A stretch of DNA of 64,000 nt from CAMLJR01 sp964500675 (GTDB taxonomy: Bacteria > Pseudomonadota > Gammaproteobacteria > Pseudomonadales > CAMLJR01). Location of the stretch: assembly GCA_964500675.1 (NCBI GenBank), contig CAZCNY010000001.1, forward strand, positions 682,001 to 746,000, read 5' to 3'. The position numbers were made by a program, and so were the translations under genes. This document shows positions 16,592-24,893 of this stretch, piece by piece (position 1 is the stretch's first letter; each line of letters starts with the position of its first letter). The notes under the pieces are model-generated. The model did no database searches and was not told the origin of the DNA. It saw only the letters and a program-made list of their open reading frames with translations.

Positions 16592-17458
16592 TCACAACGC
16601 TTTGTAGATAATGCCGGGGTTGCACTGGACCATCTGATAGTACTGACTGGCATCTGTCGGTCCTTCGGATGCGCCCAGGATCAGATAACCACCGGGTTTT
16701 AGCGTGGCGTGGATGCGGCGCAGGATATCGGCTTTGCGCTCGCCCGAAAAATAAATCAACACGTTGCGGCAAAACACGATATCGAACTTGCCGAGCGTGA
16801 CGTAACTGTCAAGCAAGTTGAGCGATTGAAAGCGCACGCGCTGCGCGATTTCTTTTTTCACGCGCCAGCGATCGCCGCCGATGGCATCGAAATAACGTTT
16901 GAGCCGCTCGCTCGAAAGCCCGCGCGACAATGACAGCTGATCGTACTCGGCTGACCGGCACGCTTCGAGCATTGAACGCGACAGGTCAGTCGCGACAATT
17001 TCAACCGGCTGGCGCAATACCCTCATGCTGGCCGCGCGATATTCATCGATCGCGATGCTGATCGAATAAGGTTCCTGTCCCGATGAGCAAGCCGCCGACC
17101 AGATACGCAGCGTACCCGTAGCATTGCGCTGCAATTCGGGCAGCAGTTTTGTGCGCAAAATATTGAAGGGATGAACATCGCGAAACCAGAGCGTTTCGTT
17201 AGTCGTCATCGCGTCGATAACGGCTTCGCGCAATCCGCGTTGCGACGTCTGCTGCATACGTCGAATCAAATCGCGCAGGTCGTTTATCTGATATTCCAGC
17301 AGCAAACTCGCGAGCCGGCTCGTGACGAGATACTGCTTGTTATCGCCCAAGACAATACCGCAAGCTTTTTCCAAGAACGCGCGAAACTCTTCGTAGTGTT
17401 CGCGCGCGGGTACGCCACCGATACGCGGCACATTACCGGATAAAACGTCTCGCTTCAT
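16592..17458 (-). CDS. cheR: Chemotaxis protein methyltransferase CheR
   Basis: CheR methylates glutamates on chemoreceptors with SAM. The 288-residue product has the N-terminal four-helix domain (EEFRAFLEKACGIVLGDNKQ, RLASLLLE) and the SAM-binding domain with NETLWFRD (residues ~92-100). It also shows IWSAACSSGQEPYSISI, the VRFQSLNL strand and FDIVFCRNVLIYF, ending in ILGASEGPTD. Lying beside cheV and flgB is the arrangement in Pseudomonas-type clusters. No strong promoter is apparent in the 96-bp gap to cheV, so the two may be co-transcribed. Confidence 0.96.
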   Translation of the reverse strand: MKRDVLSGNVPRIGGVPAREHYEEFRAFLEKACGIVLGDNKQYLVTSRLASLLLEYQINDLRDLIRRMQQTSQRGLREAVIDAMTTNETLWFRDVHPFNILRTKLLPELQRNATGTLRIWSAACSSGQEPYSISIAIDEYRAASMRVLRQPVEIVATDLSRSMLEACRSAEYDQLSLSRGLSSERLKRYFDAIGGDRWRVKKEIAQRVRFQSLNLLDSYVTLGKFDIVFCRNVLIYFSGERKADILRRIHATLKPGGYLILGASEGPTDASQYYQMVQCNPGIIYKAL

Positions 17459-17554
17459 TCGCTTACTGCGTCCGCCAAGTTACTACAACACGAACAGTCA
17501 CGGCATTAGCAGCCGTAGACAGCACTCTAGTTCGGAACAAGTCAGCAAAAACCG

Positions 17555-18496
17555 TCATGCGTTATTCTGCTCGTCGGCTTCACGCACACGTTGCGCGACA
17601 ATCGCAGCCAGCGAGTCGGGGTTGAATTTCGCGAGAAACTCATTCGCCCCTACTTTTTTTACCATCGCTTGGTTAAACACACCACTCAGCGATGTGTGTA
17701 ACAAAACATAGAGATCCGATAAGCGCGGGTCCGCGCGCACTTCAGCCGTCAGTGTATAACCGTCCATTTCCGGCATTTCGATATCTGAAATCATCAGCAT
17801 CACTTTACTGCTGACTTTTTCGCCCGCATCGGCGATCGCTTTCAAATAATCGAGCGCTTGACGACCATCGTTGAGTGTCGTGGTTTCCGCGCCGACCGAT
17901 TCGACGCAACGCTTGATCTGCTTGCGCGCAATCGCCGAATCGTCGACGATCAACACATGCTTGGAAACTGCCGCGCGCGTAACGGCCTCGTCGATGATGC
18001 CGGCGGAAATATCCTCGACCGGCGGCGATATCTCGGCGAGCACCTTCTCGACATCGATAATTTCAACAAGCTTGCCGTCGACCTCGGTCACCGCCGTCAA
18101 ATAATTATCGCGACCAGCGCCTTTGGGTGGCGGATGAATCGCCTCCCAATTCATATTGACGATGCGCTCCACCGAGCGCACAAGAAAACCCTGCGTCGCC
18201 GTGTTGTATTCGGTAATGATGACGAAACAATTCTTGATATCGCCCAGCGGCGGTTTACCGATCGCCAACCCCAAATCCATCACCGAGATGGTGCCGCCAC
18301 GGATATGCGAGATACCGCGCACGACCGAGCTGCTCTTGGGAATCGACGTCAACGCGGGACAAGGCAGCACCTCGCGCACTTTAAACACATTGATGCCATA
18401 CATCTGCGGACCTTCGAGCTTGAACAACAACAGCTCAAGCCGGTTTTGCCCAACCAGCTGGGTGCGCCGATTAACCGTGTCTAATATTCCGGCCAT
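17555..18496 (-). CDS. cheV: Chemotaxis coupling protein CheV
   Basis: CheV couples receptors to CheA and can be phosphorylated. The 313-residue product is a CheW-like domain (about 1-165: ELLLFKLEGPQMYGINVFKV, GISHIRGGTISVMDL, GFLVRSVERIVNMNW) fused to a receiver domain (about 180-305: HVLIVDDSAIARKQIKRCVE). Its phospho-acceptor Asp is in MISDIEMPEMDGY, with T/S and K in LLHTSLSG and FLAKFNPD. It is transcribed divergently from flgA. Confidence 0.96.
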   Translation of the reverse strand: MAGILDTVNRRTQLVGQNRLELLLFKLEGPQMYGINVFKVREVLPCPALTSIPKSSSVVRGISHIRGGTISVMDLGLAIGKPPLGDIKNCFVIITEYNTATQGFLVRSVERIVNMNWEAIHPPPKGAGRDNYLTAVTEVDGKLVEIIDVEKVLAEISPPVEDISAGIIDEAVTRAAVSKHVLIVDDSAIARKQIKRCVESVGAETTTLNDGRQALDYLKAIADAGEKVSSKVMLMISDIEMPEMDGYTLTAEVRADPRLSDLYVLLHTSLSGVFNQAMVKKVGANEFLAKFNPDSLAAIVAQRVREADEQNNA

Positions 18497-18534
18497 GTCG
18501 TCTCCGCGCCGCAGCGCAATTCGTTAAATCTCAC

Positions 18535-18550
18535 AGGCATGGATATTGCT
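18535..18550 (+). promoter_or_regulatory. Candidate sigma-54 promoter of flgA
   Basis: AGGCAT-N5-TTGCT: GG (18536-18537) and GC (18548-18549) are 10 nt apart and the -12 element is intact, but the first base and the last of the -24 box differ from TGGCAC. It is 107 bp upstream of flgA in the cheV-flgA divergent gap. Confidence 0.5.
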
Positions 18551-18656
18551 CGAACTCAGACAATGTGGCCGAGCGTCAAAATCCTCGCGCCGCAAGCGTC
18601 GCCCATGCAACCGCTGGTGCCGGCTCGACGCGGATTCATAGAGCATAGCCAAGATC

Positions 18657-19403
18657 ATGATGGTTCGTTATTTTTTACGTATTAGTCACATCGCACGTGC
18701 GCACCTTCTCGCCGCGATCGGACTTGTTTTCGCGGCCGGAGTTATTCCCGCTACGGCAGCAGTGGCGGCCGAACACGGCGTCAACGCCGACATCGGCAAA
18801 TTCATGGAGGGCTATGCGCGCGAGCTGGCCAAGCAGCTCGGCGCGAGGACGCGTGTTGAATATAACGCCCCCACTCTCGCCGCCAGCGCAGAAACACGGA
18901 CCTGCCCCGAGCCGCTTGCGGTCAGTGCCCGAGACCAAACGCAATCGCTGAGCCGGGTGACGTTATTCATCGCCTGCGGCAGCGAATGGTCGATCTACGT
19001 GCCGGTTGATCTGCATGTTTTCCGCCCCGTTGCCATCGCCACCAAGCCGCTCGCCAGCGGCACCGTTGTGACAGCCGAGGACGTCGAGCTGACTGCGGTC
19101 GACGTTAGCCAACTCATCGGCACCTATCTCACCTCGCTCGATGAGGCGATCGGCATGGGCGTGAAACGCCCCATCGCGCCGGGGCGGCCGCTCTTTTCTC
19201 AACAATTGGAACCGCCGCTGTTGATCCATCGCGGCGAGACCGTCGTGATCAGCGCCGAAGCGGGGAGCCTAGCCGTCAAAATGACCGGTACCGCGTTGAC
19301 GGATGGCCACCGCGGCGAGCAAATCCGCATCAAGAATCAGGCAACCTCACGTATCGTCGATGCCCGCGTGATAGCACCCGGACAAGTCGTGGTCTCGATG
19401 TAG
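18657..19403 (+). CDS. flgA: P-ring assembly chaperone FlgA
   Basis: FlgA is the periplasmic chaperone for FlgI polymerisation. The 248-residue product carries a signal peptide (hydrophobic LLAAIGLVFAAGVIPATAA, likely cut near VAA). The C-terminal SAF/FlgA domain follows: VAIATKPLASGTVVTAEDVE, GMGVKRPIAPGRPLFSQQLE, and GEQIRIKNQATSRIVDARVI, ending PGQVVVSM. Two overlapping ATGs begin the frame. It heads flgA-flgM-flgN. Confidence 0.95.
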   Translation: MMVRYFLRISHIARAHLLAAIGLVFAAGVIPATAAVAAEHGVNADIGKFMEGYARELAKQLGARTRVEYNAPTLAASAETRTCPEPLAVSARDQTQSLSRVTLFIACGSEWSIYVPVDLHVFRPVAIATKPLASGTVVTAEDVELTAVDVSQLIGTYLTSLDEAIGMGVKRPIAPGRPLFSQQLEPPLLIHRGETVVISAEAGSLAVKMTGTALTDGHRGEQIRIKNQATSRIVDARVIAPGQVVVSM

Positions 19404-19457
19404 TCGATCACCGGAGGTAACGCGCTGGAAAAGGAAAAGGTTAGCCAGGTCAGCGCC

Positions 19458-19484
19458 TAAAGTTGATGTTAAAGTGGCCGATAA
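19458..19484 (+). promoter_or_regulatory. Sigma-28 (FliA) promoter of flgM
   Basis: TAAA (19458-19461), exactly 15 nt, then a perfect GCCGATAA (19477-19484). It sits between flgA and flgM and fits the known FliA-dependent re-synthesis of its anti-sigma factor. Confidence 0.92.
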
Positions 19485-19533
19485 CCTCTGTGGGAAATCA
19501 CCACTTTGCAATTTGCGGGAAGGACTTTGGGAA

Positions 19534-19872
19534 ATGGCAACCGATATTAAGGGCCTCGGATCGCCGACACCGCCGGACCAGACGGCGTTGCGCAATACGG
19601 GCACCACCAAGGAGAGCGGCGCGGCCGCCAGCGAGCGCGCGGTTCAACCGCCGGCGGCGGTGACACCAGCGGCGAAGGCAACAACCGATAGCGTCAATTT
19701 GAGCGCCCAGGCCCAGGCCTTGAAAACGCTGGAAGAAAAGTTACAGAAACAACCCGCTATCAATGAAAAGCGGGTGGCGGAAATTAAAGCCGCGCTCGCC
19801 AGCGGCAACTATAGTGTCGACGACCTGGTAGTCGCGGAAAAACTGCTGGGATTCGACGAGCTATTCAAATAG
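19534..19872 (+). CDS. flgM: Anti-sigma-28 factor FlgM
   Basis: FlgM holds FliA inactive until it is exported through the finished hook. The ATG at 19534 is used because the longer frame starts inside the sigma-28 promoter. It gives 112 residues beginning MATDIKGLGSP, with GGAAGGA upstream. The N-terminal half is disordered and rich in Pro, Ala and Thr. The C-terminal FliA-binding helices are visible: DSVNLSAQAQALKTLEEKL, INEKRVAEIKAALASGNY, and DDLVVAEKLLGFDELF. It precedes flgN by 54 bp. Confidence 0.95.
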   Translation: MATDIKGLGSPTPPDQTALRNTGTTKESGAAASERAVQPPAAVTPAAKATTDSVNLSAQAQALKTLEEKLQKQPAINEKRVAEIKAALASGNYSVDDLVVAEKLLGFDELFK

Positions 19873-19926
19873 CGCAAGCCTCACCTCACAGCGCGGCTTG
19901 CTCGGATGGAATCTTGAGGTCGCATC

Positions 19927-20409
19927 ATGAAAGCCACTCAACGCACTCCCGACTGGTCTCTATTCGATCATGCCCTGCAGCAGGATATCGCGCATAGCGA
20001 ACAACTGCTCGCGGTGTTGCGCAGTGAGCGCAAAGCACTCGAAACGCGCGAGTACGACGATCTGGAAAATTTGATCGCGCAAAAGAAAACCTGGATCGAA
20101 CGGCTCGAAACCAATGCCGCCCAGCGCCAGCAGTGGCTATCGCAGCAGGGTTTCGCGGATGATTTCATCGCACTCGATATCGTCAAACAACAAGCCCCCG
20201 CGGTTGCCGCACGCTGGGAAGCCGCCGCCTCCGCATGGCGCGAATGCCAAACCGCCAATCAAGTCAACGAGCAGATCTGCCGCCGCACGCGTTTCGTCGT
20301 CGAACGCGTGCTCGATATCTTGCGCGGGCAGAACACGCCATCAACCACCTACGATGCGAACGGCTATTCGCAGCGGGCGCAAAACGGTCGCACTATCGGC
20401 AACGCTTAA
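19927..20409 (+). CDS. flgN: Flagellar export chaperone FlgN
   Basis: FlgN is the cytoplasmic chaperone for the junction proteins FlgK and FlgL. It is recognised as a 160-residue helical protein directly after flgM. Helices include HALQQDIAHSEQLLAVLRSE, YDDLENLIAQKKTWIERLET, and CQTANQVNEQICRRTRFVVE. The C-terminal 25 residues look disordered. Family identity is supported by size, helical pattern and position. Confidence 0.9.
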   Translation: MKATQRTPDWSLFDHALQQDIAHSEQLLAVLRSERKALETREYDDLENLIAQKKTWIERLETNAAQRQQWLSQQGFADDFIALDIVKQQAPAVAARWEAAASAWRECQTANQVNEQICRRTRFVVERVLDILRGQNTPSTTYDANGYSQRAQNGRTIGNA

Positions 20410-20535
20410 GCCACGACATCGACTGACTCCCATACACATTACTTCTCCACTCGTTGCGCGCGCGCCAAACTTGCGCAACAGTTCGCTTCGATCATTATTA
20501 TTCTGCGCAAAATTTCATTTGAGAGACACTCATCG

Positions 20536-21039
20536 ATGCGAACCGACTCTGTGGTGCCGCAAATCTATCATCTGACCTGGGATGAATTTCACTGCGATAC
20601 GCGCGCACTCGCGCAACGCTTGCTAACGAGCGAAAAAAAATGGCGCGGTATCGTCGGTATCGCGCGCGGCGGCTTGATCCCGGCAGCAATTATTGCGCGC
20701 GAATTGAATATCCGCCTGGTCGACACGATATGCATCGCGAGTTACGATCATGACCAACAAGGCTCAGCGCAAATTTTAAAAACGATTACCGGTGACGACC
20801 GCGATTTGCTGTTGATCGACGATCTTGTCGATACCGGGGCTACCGCCGATATCGCCCGAGAATTATTGCCGCGTGCGACATTGGCGGCGATTTACGCCAA
20901 ACCCGCCGGCATGGCGAGAGCCGAATATTGGCAGCGCGAATTTTCGCAGGATACCTGGATTCACTTTCCCTGGGACTGCGCGTACACGAACGGTGAATAC
21001 CGCTACGCCGAGCCACTGCACAAACAACACGCCCAATAA
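20536..21039 (+). CDS. gpt: Xanthine-guanine phosphoribosyltransferase
   Basis: This cytoplasmic enzyme salvages guanine, xanthine and hypoxanthine by transfer to PRPP. The 167-residue product matches the E. coli Gpt plan: YHLTWDEFHCDTRALAQRL, GIVGIARGGLIPAAIIAREL, VDTICIASYDHD, and the PRPP loop DLLLIDDLVDTGATAD. The C-terminal FPWDCAYT segment follows. GAGAGACACT lies before the ATG. It is unrelated to the flagellar genes, 126 bp after flgN; no sharp terminator is visible in that gap. Confidence 0.92.
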   Translation: MRTDSVVPQIYHLTWDEFHCDTRALAQRLLTSEKKWRGIVGIARGGLIPAAIIARELNIRLVDTICIASYDHDQQGSAQILKTITGDDRDLLLIDDLVDTGATADIARELLPRATLAAIYAKPAGMARAEYWQREFSQDTWIHFPWDCAYTNGEYRYAEPLHKQHAQ

Positions 21040-21090
21040 AACGATTTGGCCTCTGCGCACACACCCGCTAAAATGCCGCCTGCTCGCAAC

Positions 21091-21166
21091 GCCCCCGTAG
21101 CTCAGTGGATAGAGCATTCGCCTCCTAAGCGAAGGGTCGCAGGTTCAACTCCTGCCGGGGGCACCA
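21091..21166 (+). tRNA. tRNA-Arg (anticodon CCU)
   Basis: The 76-nt cloverleaf has a GCCCCCG/CGGGGGC acceptor stem, D-arm with CTCAGTGGATAGAG, anticodon stem TTCGC/GCGAA around CTCCTAA, T-arm GCAGGTTCAACTCCTGC and an encoded CCA. It reads AGG codons. Confidence 0.96.
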
Positions 21167-21265
21167 ACTTCTACGTCGAGCTGCCATCACCACACCCGTC
21201 TCGCCAAAATCGCGAATAACCATTCCGGTATCAAACTAATTTCATCTTGACCGCGCGCTAATTAA

Positions 21266-22264
21266 TTATTGAATTGCCACATGCTGCTTTGCACTCGTCT
21301 GACTATTGCGCCAGCTCGACGGCGGTAAACCGAATTCGCGTTTGAAGGCGCGGTTGAATGCGGCTTCGGATTCGAAGCCGATTTGCCCAGCGATGGTGAC
21401 CAGATTTTTGGTGCCGTCGCGCAATTCTTTTGCGGCTAATTGCAAACGCCAGCGACTCAAATATTGCATGGGCGGTTTGCCGACGAGATCGGTGAAGCGT
21501 TGCGCGAGTGCAGAACGCGATAAACCCACCTTGCTCGCGAGTTCGTGCACCGTCCACGCGTGCGCGGGCTGTACGTGCATCAATGCGAGCGCGCGTCCGA
21601 CGAAGCGATCGCGCACGCCCGCGAGCCAGCCGGCGTGATCGGTTGGCAATGCATCGACACAGCGGCGAACCGCTTCCAAAAATAATAATTCCGACAGTTT
21701 ACCGAGCACCAAACTGCTGCCCGCGCGCAACTCCGCCGCCTCGCTTGCCGCGAATTGCAACGACGATTCGATCCATGCCGAACGCGGATCGTCGCGCAAA
21801 TCGACTTTAAAAATTTTCGGCAACGCAGCAATTAACGGATTACTCCGCGTCTCATCGCAGGCAAGAAAACCACACACGATGCGCGTGAGGCGACCGCCAC
21901 CGCCATACGCCAATCGCAATACTTGGCCCGGCGCTGTTTCCAAATGTCGCGCGAGCAATGGCGCCGATGGCACCGGCGTAACTTTCGGCGAACTCGCCAA
22001 AATGTGCGCCTCGCCCTGCGGCACCACCAGCAATTCGCCAGCCTGCAATTGCACTGCCGATTGCGGATCGTTAACCAGCCATGCACAACATTTGCCTTCG
22101 GTGATCAGATGATAGGAAACAATGCGCTCAGACGGCGGCAAATAGGAAGCGCATAACATCATGTCGGTCTGACCGATCACGCCCCACGGTTCGGTAAGTT
22201 CACCGTGCAGATAAACAGCGCCGCCCAAATGCACGCGCTGCAGCACATCGGAAAGTGCATCCAT
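21266..22264 (-). CDS. AraC-family transcriptional regulator
   Basis: The 332-residue product has an N-terminal cupin-like sensory domain of the AraC_binding_2/Cupin_6 kind (about 10-190: GGAVYLHGELTEPWGV, LQAGELLVVPQGEAH). A C-terminal double helix-turn-helix AraC domain follows (about 215-320: WTVHELASKVGLSRSALAQR, GKPPMQYLSRWRLQLAAKEL, and the second helix region AGQIGFESEAAFNRAFKREF). It is divergent from a SAM methyltransferase 176 bp away, a usual sign that the regulator controls its neighbour. Its 5' end sits in a 17-bp tandem repeat containing the ribosome-binding site. The ligand cannot be read from sequence. Confidence 0.92.
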   Translation of the reverse strand: MDALSDVLQRVHLGGAVYLHGELTEPWGVIGQTDMMLCASYLPPSERIVSYHLITEGKCCAWLVNDPQSAVQLQAGELLVVPQGEAHILASSPKVTPVPSAPLLARHLETAPGQVLRLAYGGGGRLTRIVCGFLACDETRSNPLIAALPKIFKVDLRDDPRSAWIESSLQFAASEAAELRAGSSLVLGKLSELLFLEAVRRCVDALPTDHAGWLAGVRDRFVGRALALMHVQPAHAWTVHELASKVGLSRSALAQRFTDLVGKPPMQYLSRWRLQLAAKELRDGTKNLVTIAGQIGFESEAAFNRAFKREFGLPPSSWRNSQTSAKQHVAIQ

Positions 22265-22313
22265 CGGTAGCTCCTAAAAATCGGTAGCTCGTAAAAATCG
22301 GGAGCTCCGGAAA
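22263..22313. repeat. 17-bp tandem repeat, three copies, at the 5' end of the AraC-type gene
   Basis: Copies at 22263-22279, 22280-22296 and 22297-22313. On the coding strand each reads GGAGCT(A/C)CCGAT with slight variation. The copy nearest the gene supplies GGAG and the first two bases of the ATG. AGCT-centred dyads (GGAGCTCC in the outermost copy) could be operator half-sites; that is inference. Confidence 0.8.
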
Positions 22314-22439
22314 CCGGCGTTTCGCGCAACGGATGTGGACGCCGAATCATTTCTACGCCGCGTTGCGTTAACGATACTGATCGCGCACCCATTGGTGAAT
22401 CAACGTATCGCATCAACATCATGCTACAGGAGACCCGCA

Positions 22440-23273
22440 ATGTCAGCCTCAACCATTACGTCGCTCACACCCAACCCGCTCGATGCCATTAAGAGCCGTC
22501 AGCAGATCGCTTGGTCCACGGGCAATTACGCCGTGATCGGCACCACGTTGCAAATTGTCGGCGAACAATTATGCGAAGCGCTCGATCTGCACGCCGGCGC
22601 TCACGTTCTGGATGTCGCCGCCGGCAATGGCAACGCCACACTCGCGGCAGCGCGGCGCTTTTGCTCGGTGGTATCGAGCGATTATGTTCCCGCCTTGCTG
22701 GAAGCAGGCAAAGTCCGCGCACAGGCCGAAGACTTGGATATTACTTTTCAGGAAGCCGACGCAGAAAAATTGCCTTTTGCCAATGAATCGTTTGATGCGG
22801 TCCTCTCAACCTTCGGCGTCATGTTCACACCGCAGCAGCAAAAAGCCGCGAACGAACTTGTGCGCGTATGCCGGCGCGGCGGCAAAATCGGTCTTGCGAA
22901 TTGGACGCCAGAGAGCTTCATCGGCCAATTATTTCGCATCGTCGGACAATATGTTCCACCCGCGCCCGGTTTGACCTCACCGATGGTTTGGGGAACGCAG
23001 AGCGGTCTCATCGAATTATTTTTCAATCAAAATGTGCGCATCACCACGCACGAGCGCGAATTTGTTTTCCGCTACCATTCCGCGGCGCATTGGCTCGATA
23101 TTTTTCGCACGTATTACGGACCGCTGAACAAAGCCTTCAACGCGCTCGACGCCGGCGATCAAGCCGCGCTCGCCGCCGATTTACTCGCGCTAATGGAAAA
23201 TGGCAATCGCTCTGGCGACGGCACGCTGGTCTTACCCAGTCAATACCTGGAAGCCGTTATCGAACTGCGCTGA
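22440..23273 (+). CDS. Class I SAM-dependent methyltransferase
   Basis: The ATG at 22440 is used (AGGAG 8 nt upstream); 277 residues. The SAM-binding motif I is VLDVAAGNGNATLAAARR (about 56-73), followed by the acidic VVSSDYVPALLEAG. Motif II-like FDAVLSTFGVMFTP and the UbiE/Methyltransf_11-type ELVRVCRRGGKIGLANWTPE come next. This resembles small-molecule methyltransferases of the UbiE/COQ5 superfamily, but the substrate is unknown. It is divergent from the AraC-like regulator and 91 bp before a glutathione transferase. Confidence 0.88.
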   Translation: MSASTITSLTPNPLDAIKSRQQIAWSTGNYAVIGTTLQIVGEQLCEALDLHAGAHVLDVAAGNGNATLAAARRFCSVVSSDYVPALLEAGKVRAQAEDLDITFQEADAEKLPFANESFDAVLSTFGVMFTPQQQKAANELVRVCRRGGKIGLANWTPESFIGQLFRIVGQYVPPAPGLTSPMVWGTQSGLIELFFNQNVRITTHEREFVFRYHSAAHWLDIFRTYYGPLNKAFNALDAGDQAALAADLLALMENGNRSGDGTLVLPSQYLEAVIELR

Positions 23274-23364
23274 TCCCCATTTACCCGCGGCGGTACGAGC
23301 CGATACGGATATCGGCTCGCGATTTTGTTATGCTCACCCACACGCAAAAAAGCCGGAGAACATC

Positions 23365-23997
23365 ATGCGCCTGATCGGTATGCTCGACTCACCTTATGTG
23401 CGGCGCGTCGCCATTTCGCTCGACCTACTCGGCGTTGAATTCACGCACGAAGCGGTTTCGGTCTTCAAAGATTTCGAGCGCTTTAAACAGATCAATGGCG
23501 TCGTGAAAGCGCCATCGCTGATCTGCGACGACGGCGAAGTGTTGATGGACTCGTCGCTGATTCTACAATTCATCGAAGCCACGCTGTCGAACAGCGCTTC
23601 GCTGTGGTCGCGCGATGTGCGCACTAAACAGCACGAAACGCGCGCCGTCGGCCTCGCGCTCGCAGCGTGCGACAAATGCGTGCAGCGTATTTACGAAATC
23701 AACTTGCGCCCCGCAGAACTGCGCCACGCGCCCTGGCTCGAGCGCGTCACCCAACAAATACTCGCAGCGTTTGCAGCGCTCGAACACGAAGTGAAAACGC
23801 GCGGCCCGCTATTTCAACAGGAAAAAAGTCAGGCAGCGATAACCACGGCTGTCGCGTGGCAGTTCGCGCAATCGATGCTGGCTGCGATCATTCCCGCCGA
23901 GCATTATGAAAATCTGGCTAAATTATCGGAGCGCATGGAGAAAACCGGCGCGTTTCTAAAATATCAACCCGCTGGCCCCGGCGTTCCATCCGCATAA
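23365..23997 (+). CDS. Glutathione S-transferase family protein
   Basis: The ATG at 23365 has GCCGGAGAA just upstream; 210 residues, the usual GST size. The thioredoxin-fold N-terminus (MRLIGMLDSPYVRRVAISLD) has a Ser in the position often used to activate glutathione. VKAPSLICDDGEVLMDSSLI holds the cis-Pro and the glutathione-contacting Asp-Ser pair. The C-terminal half is the all-helical domain. It may share a transcript with the methyltransferase. The substrate cannot be inferred. Confidence 0.9.
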   Translation: MRLIGMLDSPYVRRVAISLDLLGVEFTHEAVSVFKDFERFKQINGVVKAPSLICDDGEVLMDSSLILQFIEATLSNSASLWSRDVRTKQHETRAVGLALAACDKCVQRIYEINLRPAELRHAPWLERVTQQILAAFAALEHEVKTRGPLFQQEKSQAAITTAVAWQFAQSMLAAIIPAEHYENLAKLSERMEKTGAFLKYQPAGPGVPSA

Positions 23998-24056
23998 CCC
24001 GCGACGATCAAGCAGGCTTCGACTATTTTCTCAGCCGATGCTCGCACGAAATTTAT

Positions 24057-24767
24057 CTACGCGATGCGCATGATCTCGACAATCTCCACACCTTCAGCAT
24101 CGATGCGGAAGCGCACGTTGCAATTCGCAACGCGCGTGCCGTAAACCCGTTCGGGTTCATTTTGATAAGCGGGACGCGGATCGAAGCACAGCGCCTCTTC
24201 AATAATTTTTTGCAAATTATTCGATAAATGTTGCACGGCGATTAATGCATCTTCCTGCCAGCGCACCGATAACCGCTGCGGCGCGAACTGCGCAAAACCC
24301 GCACGCGCATCGGGCACCGCATCGGCATACGGAATATACGGTTTGATGTCGAGCACTGGTGTACCGTCGAGCAGATCGCCGCCGCGAATATGCAATTTCA
24401 CGCCATCGGCAATGTCGACGCGCCGCAATTCAACAACCGACAAGCCTATCGGATTCGGACGGTGCGTCGAGCGCGTGGCGAAGACGCCGATTTTTTCATT
24501 GCCACCCAGACGCGGCGGCCGCACCAGCGGCTTCCATTCGCGCTCGCCAACAGTATTCAACGCGAAGCCGTGAAAAACGAAAGCGATCCAGATATGTGAA
24601 AACTGATCGAGACCGCTCACCGCTTCGGGTTGCGCAAACGGCGGCGATAATTCGACGATGGCATCGACCTGAGCCAAACCGGGTTGACGCGGAATGCCGA
24701 ATTTTTCCTGGAAAGGCGATCGCACAACGCCGATCGGCGCGAATTGAAAAACATCGGTAGCGGTCAT
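24057..24767 (-). CDS. trmO: tRNA (N6-threonylcarbamoyladenosine37-N6)-methyltransferase TrmO
   Basis: TrmO methylates t6A37 of tRNA-Thr using SAM. The 236-residue product has the UPF0066/TsaA beta-barrel domain: FAPIGVVRSPFQEKFGIPRQ, LDQFSHIWIAFVFHG, RPPRLGGNEKIGVFATRSTH, and RPNPIGLSVVELRRVDI, then LLDGTPVLDIKPYIPYAD. A C-terminal extension with DPRPAYQ-type motif (CFDPRPAYQNEPERVYG) is also typical of the YaeB group. The gap upstream holds a 23-bp tandem repeat. Confidence 0.95.
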   Translation of the reverse strand: MTATDVFQFAPIGVVRSPFQEKFGIPRQPGLAQVDAIVELSPPFAQPEAVSGLDQFSHIWIAFVFHGFALNTVGEREWKPLVRPPRLGGNEKIGVFATRSTHRPNPIGLSVVELRRVDIADGVKLHIRGGDLLDGTPVLDIKPYIPYADAVPDARAGFAQFAPQRLSVRWQEDALIAVQHLSNNLQKIIEEALCFDPRPAYQNEPERVYGTRVANCNVRFRIDAEGVEIVEIMRIA

Positions 24768-24787
24768 GGTGACGCAATTAAACCGTC

Positions 24788-24879
24788 TTGCGGCGATTGC
24801 TGCAAGCTCATTGCGGCGATTGCTGCAAGCTCATTGCAACAATCGCGGCAAGCGCATTGCGACATTCGCGGCCTGCGCC
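24788..24879. repeat. 23-bp tandem repeat, four copies, upstream of trmO
   Basis: Copies at 24788-24810 and 24811-24833 are identical (TTGCGGCGATTGCTGCAAGC plus TCA). Those at 24834-24856 and 24857-24879 are degenerate. The array fills nearly the whole 126-bp gap between the hybrid kinase stop and the trmO start. Confidence 0.9.
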
Positions 24880-24893
24880 GGCCACTCGCGCTG

